Assembly: GCA_003833135.1 (NCBI GenBank)
Contig: QZLH01000029.1
Span: 1 to 35,084, forward strand
Reading direction: 5' to 3'
From: Oehlia diaphana
Lineage: Eukaryota; Glomeromycota; Glomeromycetes; Glomerales; Glomeraceae
Length of the DNA: 35,084 nucleotides
In this document: positions 1-10,547 of the stretch, in pieces
Layout of the letters: each line of letters starts with the position of its first letter
How positions within the stretch are numbered: position 1 is the stretch's first letter
The notes under the pieces: model-generated
The model's database searches: none
What the model was told of the DNA's origin: nothing
Seen by the model: the letters and a program-made list of their open reading frames with translations, nothing else
Made by a program: the position numbers and the translations under genes

Positions 1-1606
1 AAAAAAAAAAAAAAAACAAAAAAAAAAAAATTAAAAAAAAAAAAAAAAAAAAAAAAATAATAAACTTTACAGATCTAAACTACTTTTTTAAAATATCCTA
101 AAAATTTATGGAAGATTACAGAATTTTATTATAATACTTAAAGCACAATTTTTTCTTATTTATTTTAGTAATATCAATTAAAGCAAATTTTATAAAGAAT
201 TTCATATAATCATATTTTTGATTAACAATATATCATTCTTAAGTTTTTTAATTTTAATTTTAACCTTAATAAAATAGTATTTTATTATATCATTAGTTAA
301 AGCCTTCTTATTTTTTCTCAGATATTTCTGAATTTTATCAATTATATTTAATATTTTCCTTAAGTCAAGCAGTAATTTTAAAAAATAAATTTAGGTAAAA
401 TTTCCAATTTTACTACAATTACTTCTTTATTTCTTATAAGTATTGTTACTATTTACTAAATTATTTCATTATATTAATGATTTTATTACTTGTTTCATTA
501 GCAATAAAGTTAATATTTTTAATACTTAATATATTTTTTACTATATAATTTTTTTTGCTTTTTCATTTACTCTTTTATTTATTTTTTATTTTCTTTTTAT
601 TATCCTTTATTTTGGTTTTTTACTATTTTACTATATAATAGTTTTATTAGATTTATTATCACTTTAGTATAATATTATATAAATTATTATAATTACTTCT
701 ACATTTATGTATTATTTATTTTTATTTTACAAAGTAAACTAATTTTTATTTATTTCTAATAGAAATTATAATAATTGTATGATAAAATTTATATATAAAA
801 ATTTTAAAAATCTTATTATAAATAAATTATATATAAAAAAATATATTACATAATTTTTCTTTTATAATAATTAACTAAACCAATAGAATCGCAATAAAAA
901 ATAAAGTAAATTTATATATAAATATTAAAAATTTTATGGCAACTTATATAATTTTAATATTTAATACATATTTTTTTTTTTTTAATAAGTTTTATTAATC
1001 TGATATATAATTTTTACCTAATATATAATTTATTATAACTACTATATTTAGCAGTAAATAAGCACTTTTTTTTGTCATAAAAATATTTAGTTTTGGGTAA
1101 TTTAATTATACCAGTAACTATAACAGTAAGTAGTAATTATGATTAAAAATACTTGCCAAAACTATTTTTTCAAAATTTTAGTTTAGTTAAAAATTCAATA
1201 TAAAACTATTTTTTATAATAAATTTAATTGCAGAAACTGTTTTTATGCTTTTTTGAACTAATTATAATTTAGAAAAGTTTTGGATTCACCAATTTATTTA
1301 TTAAAAATAAAGTTTTTAAATTTCAGATTTTTGAATTTTATTGTTAAATGAGTTTCAAGTAGCAATATTAATTATGATCATCTAGTTACTTTTGTGTAAT
1401 AAATTAAATACATTTATTGCTCTTAATACTTCTCATAATGCAAGATGATGCATACTTATTAAAATCATTTTGCTAAAACCACTAAATGTAGATGAGTTAA
1501 ACAAGTCATCAAATATAAAGAAGATAAATTAGAAAATTTACTTGATATGGTAAGGCTACAGGTTAGGTATTTTTAAATTGAATTTTTTTTTAAATTATAG
1601 TATTAA

Positions 1607-2050
1607 TTGCAGTATATATGCTACCCAAATTATTTTAGGATATCATAATTATAATTTGGGATTAAGGTTGCTTGTCTAAACCTCTTCAAAATCCTACGAT
1701 TAGTTTCGTCAAAATTTTACTATAGATTTATTATAGTTTCGGCAGAGTTTTGGCAGTTTCAGCATTTATAATAAGTTTTGGTAGTTTCACCTTTCTCCAG
1801 AGTTTCGCCAGTTTTTTAATATAACTTTAATATAGTTTTAGCAGAATTTCGCTTTTCGGCAAAACGCCATCTTGCCTAAACTCTTAGGTTTCGGCAAGCA
1901 ACCTTATTTGGGATGCTGTAATTCATTCAGCTTATATGTAATTTACTATGTAAAGTACCAAAATAATTTGAAATGTCATAATTGAATTTGGGATTTTACT
2001 TATAATTACGGCAGCCCAAAATAATTTGGGCAACATGTATAAATTGCAGC
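1607..2050. mobile_element. Older inverted-repeat element hosting the hAT-like MITE
   Basis: Arms at about 1607-1653 and 2001-2050 are imperfect reverse complements. Both contain TGCA...TATA, then a CCCAAATTATTTT core (15 of 16 matching in the core) and then TAATTAT. Removing the inner 244-bp MITE and one target duplication leaves an element of about 190 bp, so this is probably an older MITE. No clear target duplication was found, and the arms have diverged. Confidence 0.5.
1655..1914. mobile_element. hAT-like MITE with 8-bp target duplication
   Basis: A 244-bp element (1663-1906) has terminal inverted repeats of about 20 bp. The left end reads TAAGGTTGCTTG and the right end is its complement, CAAGCAACCTTA; the arms match at about 19 of 21 positions. 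It is flanked by a perfect 8-bp direct repeat, TTTGGGAT, at 1655-1662 and 1907-1914. The interior has no ORF but repeats short motifs such as GTTTCGGCA and GTTTTGGCAG, like subterminal repeats. Length, TIR and 8-bp duplication fit a non-autonomous hAT element; other superfamilies that make 8-bp duplications cannot be excluded. It interrupts an older inverted-repeat element. Confidence 0.85.
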
Positions 2051-2905
2051 TCTTATTACACTTTAAAGATTTGAATTTATTATCTTGAAAGATAACCCTT
2101 TTTTTAAAATTAAGTTAAATTTTGCCATTCATAATAGTAATTTGTTTGATTTTAATAAAAATGATTGGGAATAAATAATTGTAATATAAATTTCATAATT
2201 AAGCCACTATTAATAAATAATTTATGAATTAATTATTTGTAATTAAACATGATAAATATTATTGTGATTCAATTTGGCTAATTCTAATAGGATACTTATT
2301 TTTGGTATTATTTAAAATGCAGGAATGCTTATTTTCAAGAGGGTACTTAATAACAGCAAAATACAGTATTTTTAACTATTTTTATTTATAAAAAATCTTT
2401 AATTTTTTTATAAATTTGTATATATATTTATATATAAATAAATTATATTTAATTGAAAATAAATGACTAATAAGTAAAATATGTCTAATTTTTTTTAGCT
2501 TAAAGTTACTTTTTACTAATAAGGTTTTCAATTATACCAATTATATAGAATTATATAATTATTAGTAGTACCTTTTTATTTGATTTATAATAAATATTTG
2601 AAATATTTTATATATATTTTTATAATTACTTTTTTAATAAAATAAGTACATATATAATATTAAATACCAATTAAAAAAGATAATTATTATTAGAAATTTA
2701 TTATTAGTAATATATACATGTATTTCTAAATATAAACTTACTTTTTCCTATACCATATAAGTATTAGTTTTCTTACAATCCCTTAAAAATGTTTTATTAT
2801 TAAATAAAATACATAATAAGTAATAAAAAGAGAAAAAAAAAGGAATAAAATAAAGAAATTTTTACATTAAAAAAAAAATTTTCTTTCTTTCTGGAATTTT
2901 TCAAA

Positions 2906-3463
2906 TTATTTTTTCTTTTCATCAATATTTACATGAATTTTAGATTGAAATTTTTTATTAAAAATTCCATTACAGAAGATTCCATTACGAAAGATTCCAT
3001 TACGAAAGATTCCATTACGAAAGATTTTTTTTGATAGATAATAAAATCTAAAAATAGAGCCCAAACTGCATTGTGCTACGGTATTATCTTCGTAAGAATA
3101 ATGACTCCATTTATCTTCATAATCTTCAATCTTTTTCAAATAATTACATAAATAATTTAATTCAATATCAAATCTCAAAGGAGAAAAAATCATCATATTC
3201 TCATTTTTAATAATTTCAAAAATAAAATTCCACTTCAAATTTTTATCAAAGATTTTATAATCGATTCCAATTTCTAAATTAGGATATAGTATTTGTGAAA
3301 TATCCAATTCTATTGAATTTTTTGTTGATGATGATGATAATTTAATTGATTTTATAATAAGTGAAGAATAAGAATTTTTAAATATCGAAGAAATTGGATA
3401 AAAGAAAGCTCGATTATTTTGTGTACCGATAAATTTTAATATTAATTCATTCAAATTTCCTAA

Positions 3464-3499
<36 letters not shown>

Positions 3500-3589
3500 T
3501 AGAAAATTTTTAAGTTTAAAAAATAAAATAAAATAAAAAATACCTTCATTCTCAAATTCTATTTTGATGTAAAAATTTTTAAAATTCAT
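2906..3589 (-). CDS. Hypothetical protein with C-terminal GIFRN repeats
   Basis: No recognised family. The two-exon model is join(3544-3589, 2906-3459) on the minus strand, 199 aa. The 84-nt intron (3460-3543; GTATTT..TTTTAG) contains a (TA)n run; its length is divisible by three, so the frame is also open straight through it, but the translated intron is only low-complexity FYIL residues. The spliced N-terminus starts MNFKNFYIKIEFENEG and continues NLNELILKF. The C-terminus (about residues 161-181) carries a five-residue repeat NGIFR encoded by four 15-bp units. The composition is rich in Ile, Asn, Lys and Phe, following the A+T bias. A TATATAAAAAGG box lies 52 nt upstream of the ATG. No signal peptide or confident membrane segment was seen once the intron is removed. 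It is coding-like but of unknown function. Confidence 0.6.
2964..3023. repeat. 15-bp tandem repeat, 4 copies, in coding sequence
   Basis: Four units of ATTCCATTACGAAAG (the first is ATTCCATTACAGAAG). They encode NGIFR-type repeats at the C-terminus of the small hypothetical protein. Because the unit is in frame, copy-number change would lengthen or shorten the tail without a frameshift. Confidence 0.9.
3467..3495. repeat. (TA)n microsatellite in intron
   Basis: About 14 TA units inside the predicted intron of the small hypothetical gene, just 3' of its splice acceptor on the plus-strand coordinate. Confidence 0.85.
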
Positions 3590-3640
3590 CGTAATTTTTT
3601 AAAACAATGAATACAGAAATTATGGAAAGGAAATTTACAT

Positions 3641-3653
3641 TCCTTTTTATATA
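3641..3653 (-). promoter_or_regulatory. TATA box candidate
   Basis: Minus-strand TATATAAAAAGGA ends 52 nt upstream of the ATG of the small hypothetical gene. A very similar box sits 54 nt upstream of the next minus-strand gene. Confidence 0.5.
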
Positions 3654-4222
3654 AAAAAAAAAAAAGTCGATATATTATCTCATTATTTCATAATTCTGGG
3701 AGTCTGGACTGTGCAACAAACTACAGCGTGGGAAGCTCGTGAACTTTGGTCAGTTTATGGGTACACAAAAATTTTTTAGCGAATTGTAGATCATAAAGAA
3801 AGCCATAGGCACCAATTCCATCACGATTAATAATCTATAATAATCAAGTTTTTTGATCTTTGACAGATGAAATTTAGGAATTCATGGAATTCATGATCTC
3901 AATCAAATGATTATATTGGTTACATAATTTTGAATAACAAGGATACGCTTGCATGAAGCATCAATTTATGCTTATGGAGGATCTTTAAACCTACATACAG
4001 AGATACAGAGATCTTCAAATATCTTCAAATAAGAGATCAGTCCTTTTTTAAGAAATTCCGTTATGATTAACAAAGGAATCGGATCCAATAACTATAAACA
4101 TTATTAAACATAAATTTGCGAAAAGAAATTTTGTAAATCCGGAGTATTTTACTAAATCAAATTATGATTAACATGATTAACATCGTTTTGTTTATTATTA
4201 AATGAATGAATTATATACGGTA
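3654..4222. other. Intergenic, no gene found
   Basis: No ORF of useful length was seen. The part around 3690-3790 is less A+T-rich than its surroundings, and 3995-4030 has short tandem duplications (ACAGAGAT and CTTCAAATAT, each twice). Both could be relics of an old gene, but I could not identify one. Confidence 0.4.
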
Positions 4223-5689
4223 TTAATACAAAAATTTTCTTTTTAATTCAAATAAAAGATCATATCCATTGAAACCTTTTAAAGAAAATGAAGAAAATGT
4301 AATATCATTTAAAATTAAGGAATTCAAACTAATTAAAATAATTGAAATATGATTAATAAAATCAGATAAAATGACTTCATTTAAACTATTAATATTAATT
4401 TCATAAATTCTAATTAATTTCAATTTCTTACAATTATCAAATAATGGATAAAGTAAATTAAACATTTCACCTTCTTGTATTGAAATAATAAAAGTTGAAA
4501 GATTTAAACAAAATTTTGAAATTGTTATTAAAAGATTAGGATTAATTTTTAAATCCAAACCCAAATGAAGATAATTTAATAAAGAACCATTATTTTTAAT
4601 AAAAGGAGAAATTTCAAAAGAAGTTTGTTGAAAAATGTTCATTAATCTCAAATCTTTTAAATTTAAAAATTTGGAATTAATTAATAAAGGATCCACTATT
4701 TCATCCCCAATTCTTATACCATCTAATATTAATTCTTTTAAATTTATACATTGTGATAAATAATTTGCTTCATCAGATTTAAGATTTCTATGAGAAATTA
4801 ATTCAAGTTTTTGTAATGAAATTGATTTTCTTGATATTGCTTCAAATACCAATGACATATCAGCATTATATTCATTTCTTATACTAAGAGAATTAAGATT
4901 TTCTTGAGAATTCATTAATTCAACCAAATCTTTTAATTTACTATCATCAAATAAATTATTATTTGATATTGTAACTGATAATGAAGTAATATTTCTTATA
5001 TTATTGGAAAATTTAAGGAATATTATAGGATCAATATTTGATTGATGACAATTAAATGTGGTTAAATTATTAAAACATTTCCTTAAATCATTTTTTAATA
5101 AATATTCCTCAATATAATTTTCTAAAAAATAATATTTCTTATTATTTGAATAATAATTTCCAATATATAAATGTTCAATATTTGTACATTTTTCCATTAT
5201 AACATATAAAATTGGTTGAATTATTAAGTTAAATTGTTCTTTTAAGGATGAATTTGTTAAATTTGTTTTAAATATTTTTTTTAATAAATTAATTTTACTT
5301 TTATATGAAATAAAAGTTTTTTGATTATTATTATTATTACAACATTTTTTCTTTTTTTTGCTTGAATAATTTCTTGTTATCCATTCTAAAGTAATTTTTG
5401 CCAGGTTATCCGAATTTAGATTTTTAAGGAAACTAGGATAATTAAAAGATGGTGCGATAGTTTGATAAACATTCTTTTGATTTATATCATAAAAATAAAG
5501 AAAGATTGATATTAATTTATATCGATTTTTAAAATTATCAGGTATATTAAAAGGTTGTTTCCAAAGAAATATGATACTATTACGACACCATTGTCGACTT
5601 ATTAATGTAATATAATAAAATGTTTTATAATCATCTTCATTGACGTATTTCAAAATGTTTTGTATACATTCGTTGGGTAATTTTATCAT
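4223..5689 (-). CDS. F-box protein with leucine-rich C-terminal region
   Basis: Single exon, 488 aa. The N-terminal F-box (about residues 3-46) begins LPNECIQNILKYV and contains the conserved WCRN...FLW segment, in the arrangement common in fungal F-box proteins. It would bind Skp1 in an SCF ubiquitin ligase. The rest has spaced leucine-rich-like segments (for example LNSLSIRN, LQKLELISH, LKELILDGI, LKDLRLMNI), the probable substrate-recognition surface. A Lys/Cys/Asn low-complexity stretch (KKKKK CC NNNNN, about residues 111-122) breaks the region after the F-box. Its closest relative in the window is the F-box gene at 8940-10547. The start is fixed because the F-box begins three residues after this Met. 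A TATA box lies 54 nt upstream and a TGAC microsatellite lies in the presumed leader. The target is unknown. Confidence 0.9.
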   Translation of the reverse strand: MIKLPNECIQNILKYVNEDDYKTFYYITLISRQWCRNSIIFLWKQPFNIPDNFKNRYKLISIFLYFYDINQKNVYQTIAPSFNYPSFLKNLNSDNLAKITLEWITRNYSSKKKKKCCNNNNNQKTFISYKSKINLLKKIFKTNLTNSSLKEQFNLIIQPILYVIMEKCTNIEHLYIGNYYSNNKKYYFLENYIEEYLLKNDLRKCFNNLTTFNCHQSNIDPIIFLKFSNNIRNITSLSVTISNNNLFDDSKLKDLVELMNSQENLNSLSIRNEYNADMSLVFEAISRKSISLQKLELISHRNLKSDEANYLSQCINLKELILDGIRIGDEIVDPLLINSKFLNLKDLRLMNIFQQTSFEISPFIKNNGSLLNYLHLGLDLKINPNLLITISKFCLNLSTFIISIQEGEMFNLLYPLFDNCKKLKLIRIYEININSLNEVILSDFINHISIILISLNSLILNDITFSSFSLKGFNGYDLLFELKRKFLY

Positions 5690-5697
5690 CTTTTATT

Positions 5698-5728
5698 TGA
5701 CTGACTGACTGACTGACTGGTTGACTGA
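5698..5728. repeat. (TGAC)n tandem repeat
   Basis: Five consecutive TGAC units, then GG and one more TTGACTGA unit. They lie between the TATA box and the ATG of the F-box gene, so probably in its 5' leader. Confidence 0.85.
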
Positions 5729-5742
5729 ATGGCGTAGGAGAA

Positions 5743-5752
5743 ATTTTATATA
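5743..5752 (-). promoter_or_regulatory. TATA box candidate for F-box gene
   Basis: Minus-strand TATATAAAAT ends 54 nt upstream of the ATG at 5689, almost the same spacing as for the gene starting at 3589. Confidence 0.5.
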
Positions 5753-6879
5753 AAAAAGGGTGAAAAAAAAAAAAAAAAAGGAATATGTAAGAAATTTAAT
5801 TTATTTATACTGTATCAAAGTTTCAAAAATATGCAAAATTATTAAAATGTACCTGGTTAAATCAAAATAAATCGAACAAATCAAAATCACGGATTTTCCT
5901 GTGATTTCCCATACATTTATTTAACCTAGTCCTTTTTAACAATTCAATAACGATTCAAATGACGACCTAAATTGGGTTAAATCTCAATTTACTAATTACT
6001 TTCTTTTTTTTTTTGTTATATACATTAAAAACTTTTTTTTTTCTCTCTCTCTTGTTTTTCTTTTTTAATTTTACAATTTATCAATATAATAAGAATATCT
6101 TAACTTCTTAACTCCCCGTAAAAAAATACGTGACCTCACGTCATCACCCAATGATATGTTTCTGCTGACCCTGCATCTCGTTTACATGGTTTACATGGTT
6201 TTACATAGTTTAATATGGTTTTCACGCTACTTCTGCTTCTCCTACTTATTACTATAGTAATTTTTTTTAATAATGATTAAAATAGTGTTCATTATAATCC
6301 TTAGTTACACAAGGTCTTTTGGGAATAAAAGTAATATTTTTATTTGGTTCACAAAAATTCAACTAAAATAATTAAAATAATGATAATAATGATACCATTA
6401 TTTTACGTAACTATACCCTTCCAAATTTATGTTCATTATAAAGAAAAATCTTCCCATTTTTCCCATCCAAATGATGACGGGAAATCACTGTAAAAATGCG
6501 TTCAACATGTGATTCATTATTTTTTAGCGACCAAATGTCTCGAATCAAGGTAAAGCTTTATTTGTTTCAACAAATGTACCCGAACCTTTTAAACTGAACA
6601 AAAAAGTTCAATGATTTTACAATGAAATTTTTTGTATTTAGGATCAAAAGAATTTCGTCTGTCGTAAGATTGATTATTCATTGTTAGTTTAAATTAAAAC
6701 AACAGCCTTCAAGTGTGTTTAAGTGTGTACTTTGAGTAACGGTAAATAAATAACATAACTGGTCGATCCTAAAGTCGTATAAGAGTGGTAAAAAAAAATT
6801 TTTTTTTTTTTTTAAAGTTTTTAAAATAAAATTTTAAAAAATTATTATTTTTTTCTCAAATATTTTTAATTTATAAAAC
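5753..6879. other. Divergent intergenic region between F-box and BTB genes
   Basis: About 1.1 kb with no coding signal, shared upstream by a minus-strand F-box gene and a plus-strand BTB-TLDc gene. It holds long T tracts (around 6001-6060 and 6785-6815), an imperfect tandem run of GTTTACATG-like units at about 6180-6225, and an ACGTGACCTCACGTCATCA segment at about 6128-6146 with CACGT/TGAC half-sites that could be a bZIP-type regulatory element (inference). Confidence 0.4.
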
Positions 6880-8403
6880 ATGTCATATCATTTATTACAA
6901 AAACTTTCGCGTGATCTTAATAAAATTTTTGAGACAAAAGCTTATTATGATGTTATTATACGTGTAGGAGATAATACTGAAACCAAAGAATTTCAAGCTC
7001 ACTCTCTTATTCTTCGAGCAAGAGTACCTTATTTTCATCAGTATTTACAAAGTGACCAAGCAAAACAAGAATATGATAAAATTGTAATTACAAATCATAC
7101 TATTTCTCCCGCAATTTTTGAAATTATTCTAAAGTATGTTTGTTTTATTGTTTATTTTTATTTTTATATTTTATTTTATTTTTACGCGTAATTTATATTT
7201 TCTCTTCTTCATTTTTAAAGATATATTTATACAGGTAGACTCGAATTTTTTAATTGTGTTGAAAAGCAAGCACTTGAATTACTTTTTGCAGCGGATGATC
7301 TTGGACTTGAAGAAGCATTAGGTCAAATTCAAGAATATTTGATTTATCAACAAAAAGATTGGATGGATAAAAATTTTTATATTTATCATAGATCAATTTA
7401 TAGTAGAAAATCTTTTAGTACCTTACAAAATCATTTTACGACAAGAATTTCATCTAATCCTTTAGAAGTATTTGAATCACCTGAAAGTTTTAATCCAACG
7501 ATTTTATCTTCACTTGATGAAGTTGGATGTTTGAAATTAAATGAAAATACTTGGGGTTTTATTGTTAATTGGGCAAAATTACAAATTCCTACTTTAACTA
7601 CTCAAGTTACAAAATGGAATAAAAGTGATTGGGAAGAATTTAAACAAACTTTAAGTCCATGTATTCCATGGAAAAGTATTATGAATTTAAATTGGAATGA
7701 ATTTTATGATCTTTTAATTTCTTGTGAACCATTTTTACCTACTGAAAAATTTAATGAAGTTTTATTACATCAATTGAAAAAGGAATGTTCTTCTAATTCT
7801 AATATAAGATCTCCTATTTCTTTTCAATTTAATGAAACTATTCTTAATATTTGTCATGCTACTTTAATTTCAAGTTGGATTGATAAAAGAGATACAAGAC
7901 CTTTTTTACCAGCTGATATCCCTTACGAATTTAGATTAGTTATACGTGGACGTCGTGATGGTTTCTCTCCTGATTTATTTCATTTAAAATGTGGTAATTT
8001 ACAAAAGACTGTGGTTGTATTTAAATCTAATAAATCAACTGCTATTTATGGTGGTTATAATCCATTAGATTGGAAATTTGATCATGCTACTTCTGATAGT
8101 TTTATATTTCATTTTGATTCAAATGTATCCGATTTAACAAGACTTGATAGATTTGCTATTCAAAGAAGAACTGGTTATGGTCCTTGTTTTGGTGCTGAAG
8201 GTTTGTTAGCTTTTCCTAATGGTAAACGTTCTATATTATGGATGTCAAACGATAATTCTGATTCTGTACCTATAAGTGATTATGAAGTTTATCAAATTTT
8301 TGAAAAACCAAAAAGATCAAATATTTCAGTTTCTACCCCATCATCATCATCTACATATAATAAACCTAATAATAATAATTGTTACACTCATAAAAAGAGA
8401 TAA
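6880..8403 (+). CDS. BTB/POZ-BACK-TLDc domain protein
   Basis: Two exons, join(6880-7133, 7221-8403), 478 aa. Splicing the 87-nt intron (GTATGT..TAAAG) restores a normal BTB end: IILK joins YIYTGRLEF in frame. BTB (about residues 10-120) shows the typical YYDVIIRVG, FQAHSLILRARVPYF and YIYTG segments. A BACK-like helical stretch follows (to about 260). The TLDc domain (about 295-455) includes FHLKCGN...TVVVFKSNKSTAIYGGYNPLDW and ends near LWMSNDNSD. The tail is Ser/Asn-rich. BTB proteins usually recruit CUL3 ubiquitin ligases, and TLDc is linked to oxidative-stress responses and V-ATPase regulation. The BTB-TLDc combination is heavily duplicated in Rhizophagus (known of the family). The substrate is unknown. 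The intron contains one ACGCGT. Confidence 0.93.
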
Positions 8404-8939
8404 CCTAAGGAGGTTTAGGAGGGCATGTGTATATTATCATATTGTTATATTGTTATTGTGATCTAGAATTCATGAACGTGTATTTTTTTTTTTTTTGTAT
8501 TTTAATAGATAATTATTGGAATTTTTTTTATAATAAATTATTTTTGTAAACTAAAATAGTTACGAAAGTTATATATATATTAATTATTATTCCAATGGGT
8601 ATAAAATTGTAATTTGAATAAAAAATTTATTATTTTTTTTTTTTATTTTTTACCAAAAAAAGTAAATAAATAAAGATTATTATACATAAACTAAAAAAAA
8701 ATTCTAAATTATTTTTATTGTTCAATAAAAAAAAAAAAATAATATAAAATAAAATAAAATAATTACTAAATAATATATAATCATAACAAATCTTAATTTC
8801 TTATTTTTCTATTTGAGTTTAATCTCATTTTCTAAATATTATATATATAAAAAAAATATAAAAAAACGAAATATATTATTAACAAGTATAAATTATTATT
8901 TTATATAATTTAATATTTTTTTTTTTTACCTTATAATTC
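8404..8939. other. Convergent 3' intergenic region
   Basis: AT-rich spacer between the stop codons of the BTB-TLDc gene (+) and the second F-box gene (-). It holds homopolymers and AATAAA-like motifs and shows no coding signal. Confidence 0.5.
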
Positions 8940-10547
8940 TTATAATTGCCATTCAATGTTAACAACTTTTTCGGAATCTTCACGTTCAATAGAACATTTT
9001 TTAACAATTCTTCCTTTACTAGAAGAAGTTTTTTCAATCATTTTTTTCAATTCTTGTTTATCACCTTTAACATTACAAATTAAATATTTAACATCATAAC
9101 CTTCATAATTATCTAAGAAAACTTCAAGTGTATCCATATCTAAACAATCATATCTAAAATCCAATTTTCTTACATTTGTTGGAATAGATTTAGAAAATTC
9201 CATAATAGTCTTATGAGACATATTAGCAAATCCATCAATCCCAAATAATTCAATTTTTGAACATTTTTTTAATACACTATATATACCAGGCATATCATCA
9301 TCTTCATTATAAAAAGTAGTAAAAGTGAGTAAATTTTCACAATATTTTGCTACATTATTTAATAATTGAGGATGATAACTTAATTTGAATTCTAAACTTA
9401 AATCTTTTAAATGAGAACCATTATTCCTTATTAAACCTACAAATGGATCATTTTCTTGTTGTAATTTACTATTTTCCCTATTATGATTAATAAAAGTACT
9501 ATATATTCTAAGTACTTTTAATTTTGTAAAGATAACATTTGATAATAATGTCATCTTACCATCTAATCTAACACAAGTAAACATTAATTCTTGAAGATTA
9601 CGAAGTTTTGTAATATATTCAAGTTGTTTATCATTAATAATAACATAATGTAATTTTAATTTTTTAAGGGATTTTGCTTGTGAAACGAGGGATGATAAAT
9701 CGATCGTAATGTTATTACATTTATGATCTTTAAAAATATTAATTTGTTCCAAAGAATCTTGTGATTCAATAAGTTTTGATAATCCTGTTAATTGACCATC
9801 ACGAAATACATGTCTAAATATTTGTATAGATAAAGTTTTAATCTTTTTTGAAATAAAAGAAAGGTCATGTAAAGCTGAAATACTTGTTGCTGCTAAATTA
9901 CAATCAAATCTTGATAATCTCGCTAAAGCGTTACGAGCATTAGGTGTTGACGTTAAGGCATCAAAGATAAATTCATTATAAATTGGATAATGCCAATCTT
10001 TCATTGATAATGTTAACCTTTCCAATCTACTTCTTTGTAAAATTACTTCATAAAGAGCTTTTACAACTTCTGCTTTTTTTTGTTGAGATGAATTATATTC
10101 ATCTTGAATACTTAGAGAAGAATTTCTTTTTCTTTGTACTGATTTAAAATCATCTTGAAGAGGATATAATGCATTATTTGAAATAGTATTATCCGGACGA
10201 GGATAACATCTAAAAACTTGTTTCCATAAATTAACAAAATCCAAATGTCTTATAAAAGAAGGATAATCAAAAGTTGTTTGCTTTGGTACCGGAAGGTCTT
10301 TTTCTTTAATCTTGAATTGTTTCATTTTATCATCATCAATAAATGATGCTAAAATTGGAATAATCTTGTAATTATTTTGTGAATCAGATGGTGGTGAGTT
10401 GAATGGTTTCTTCCAGAGAAACGAAACTGTATTTCGACACCAAGTCCGATTCACCAATAACGCGGAATGTAATGTCTTGTTATCTTTTTCTTCCACATAT
10501 TTTAAAATATCTTGAATACATTCGTTTGGTAAATAAAAGGGTGACAT
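8940..10547 (-). CDS. F-box protein with leucine-rich C-terminal region
   Basis: Single exon, 535 aa. The F-box (about residues 5-50) starts LPNECIQDILKYV, identical to the other F-box protein of this window at 12 of 13 positions, and includes TWCRNTVSFLWKKPF. It is a predicted Skp1 partner in an SCF ubiquitin ligase. The remainder has irregular leucine-rich repeats (LEQINIF, LKKLKLHYV, LQELMFTCV, LKVLRIYST, LKDLSLEFK), a candidate substrate-binding region, and a charged C-terminus. No other Met lies between the start and the F-box, so the start is secure. A TATATAAAAA box lies only 19 nt upstream, unusually close. It probably derives from the same ancestral gene as 4223-5689 but diverged strongly outside the F-box. 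The target is unknown. Confidence 0.92.
   Translation of the reverse strand: MSPFYLPNECIQDILKYVEEKDNKTLHSALLVNRTWCRNTVSFLWKKPFNSPPSDSQNNYKIIPILASFIDDDKMKQFKIKEKDLPVPKQTTFDYPSFIRHLDFVNLWKQVFRCYPRPDNTISNNALYPLQDDFKSVQRKRNSSLSIQDEYNSSQQKKAEVVKALYEVILQRSRLERLTLSMKDWHYPIYNEFIFDALTSTPNARNALARLSRFDCNLAATSISALHDLSFISKKIKTLSIQIFRHVFRDGQLTGLSKLIESQDSLEQINIFKDHKCNNITIDLSSLVSQAKSLKKLKLHYVIINDKQLEYITKLRNLQELMFTCVRLDGKMTLLSNVIFTKLKVLRIYSTFINHNRENSKLQQENDPFVGLIRNNGSHLKDLSLEFKLSYHPQLLNNVAKYCENLLTFTTFYNEDDDMPGIYSVLKKCSKIELFGIDGFANMSHKTIMEFSKSIPTNVRKLDFRYDCLDMDTLEVFLDNYEGYDVKYLICNVKGDKQELKKMIEKTSSSKGRIVKKCSIEREDSEKVVNIEWQL

Larger units (their letters stand above)
1..2905. other. Gene-free AT-rich region
   Basis: No convincing coding sequence is visible on either strand: the stretch is full of stops and of A/T homopolymers, starting with an almost pure poly-A run over the first 57 bases. 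The only structured part is the nested transposon remnant at about 1607-2050, listed separately. The right end (about 2820-2905) would be the 3' flank of the minus-strand gene that ends at 2906. Confidence 0.6.
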
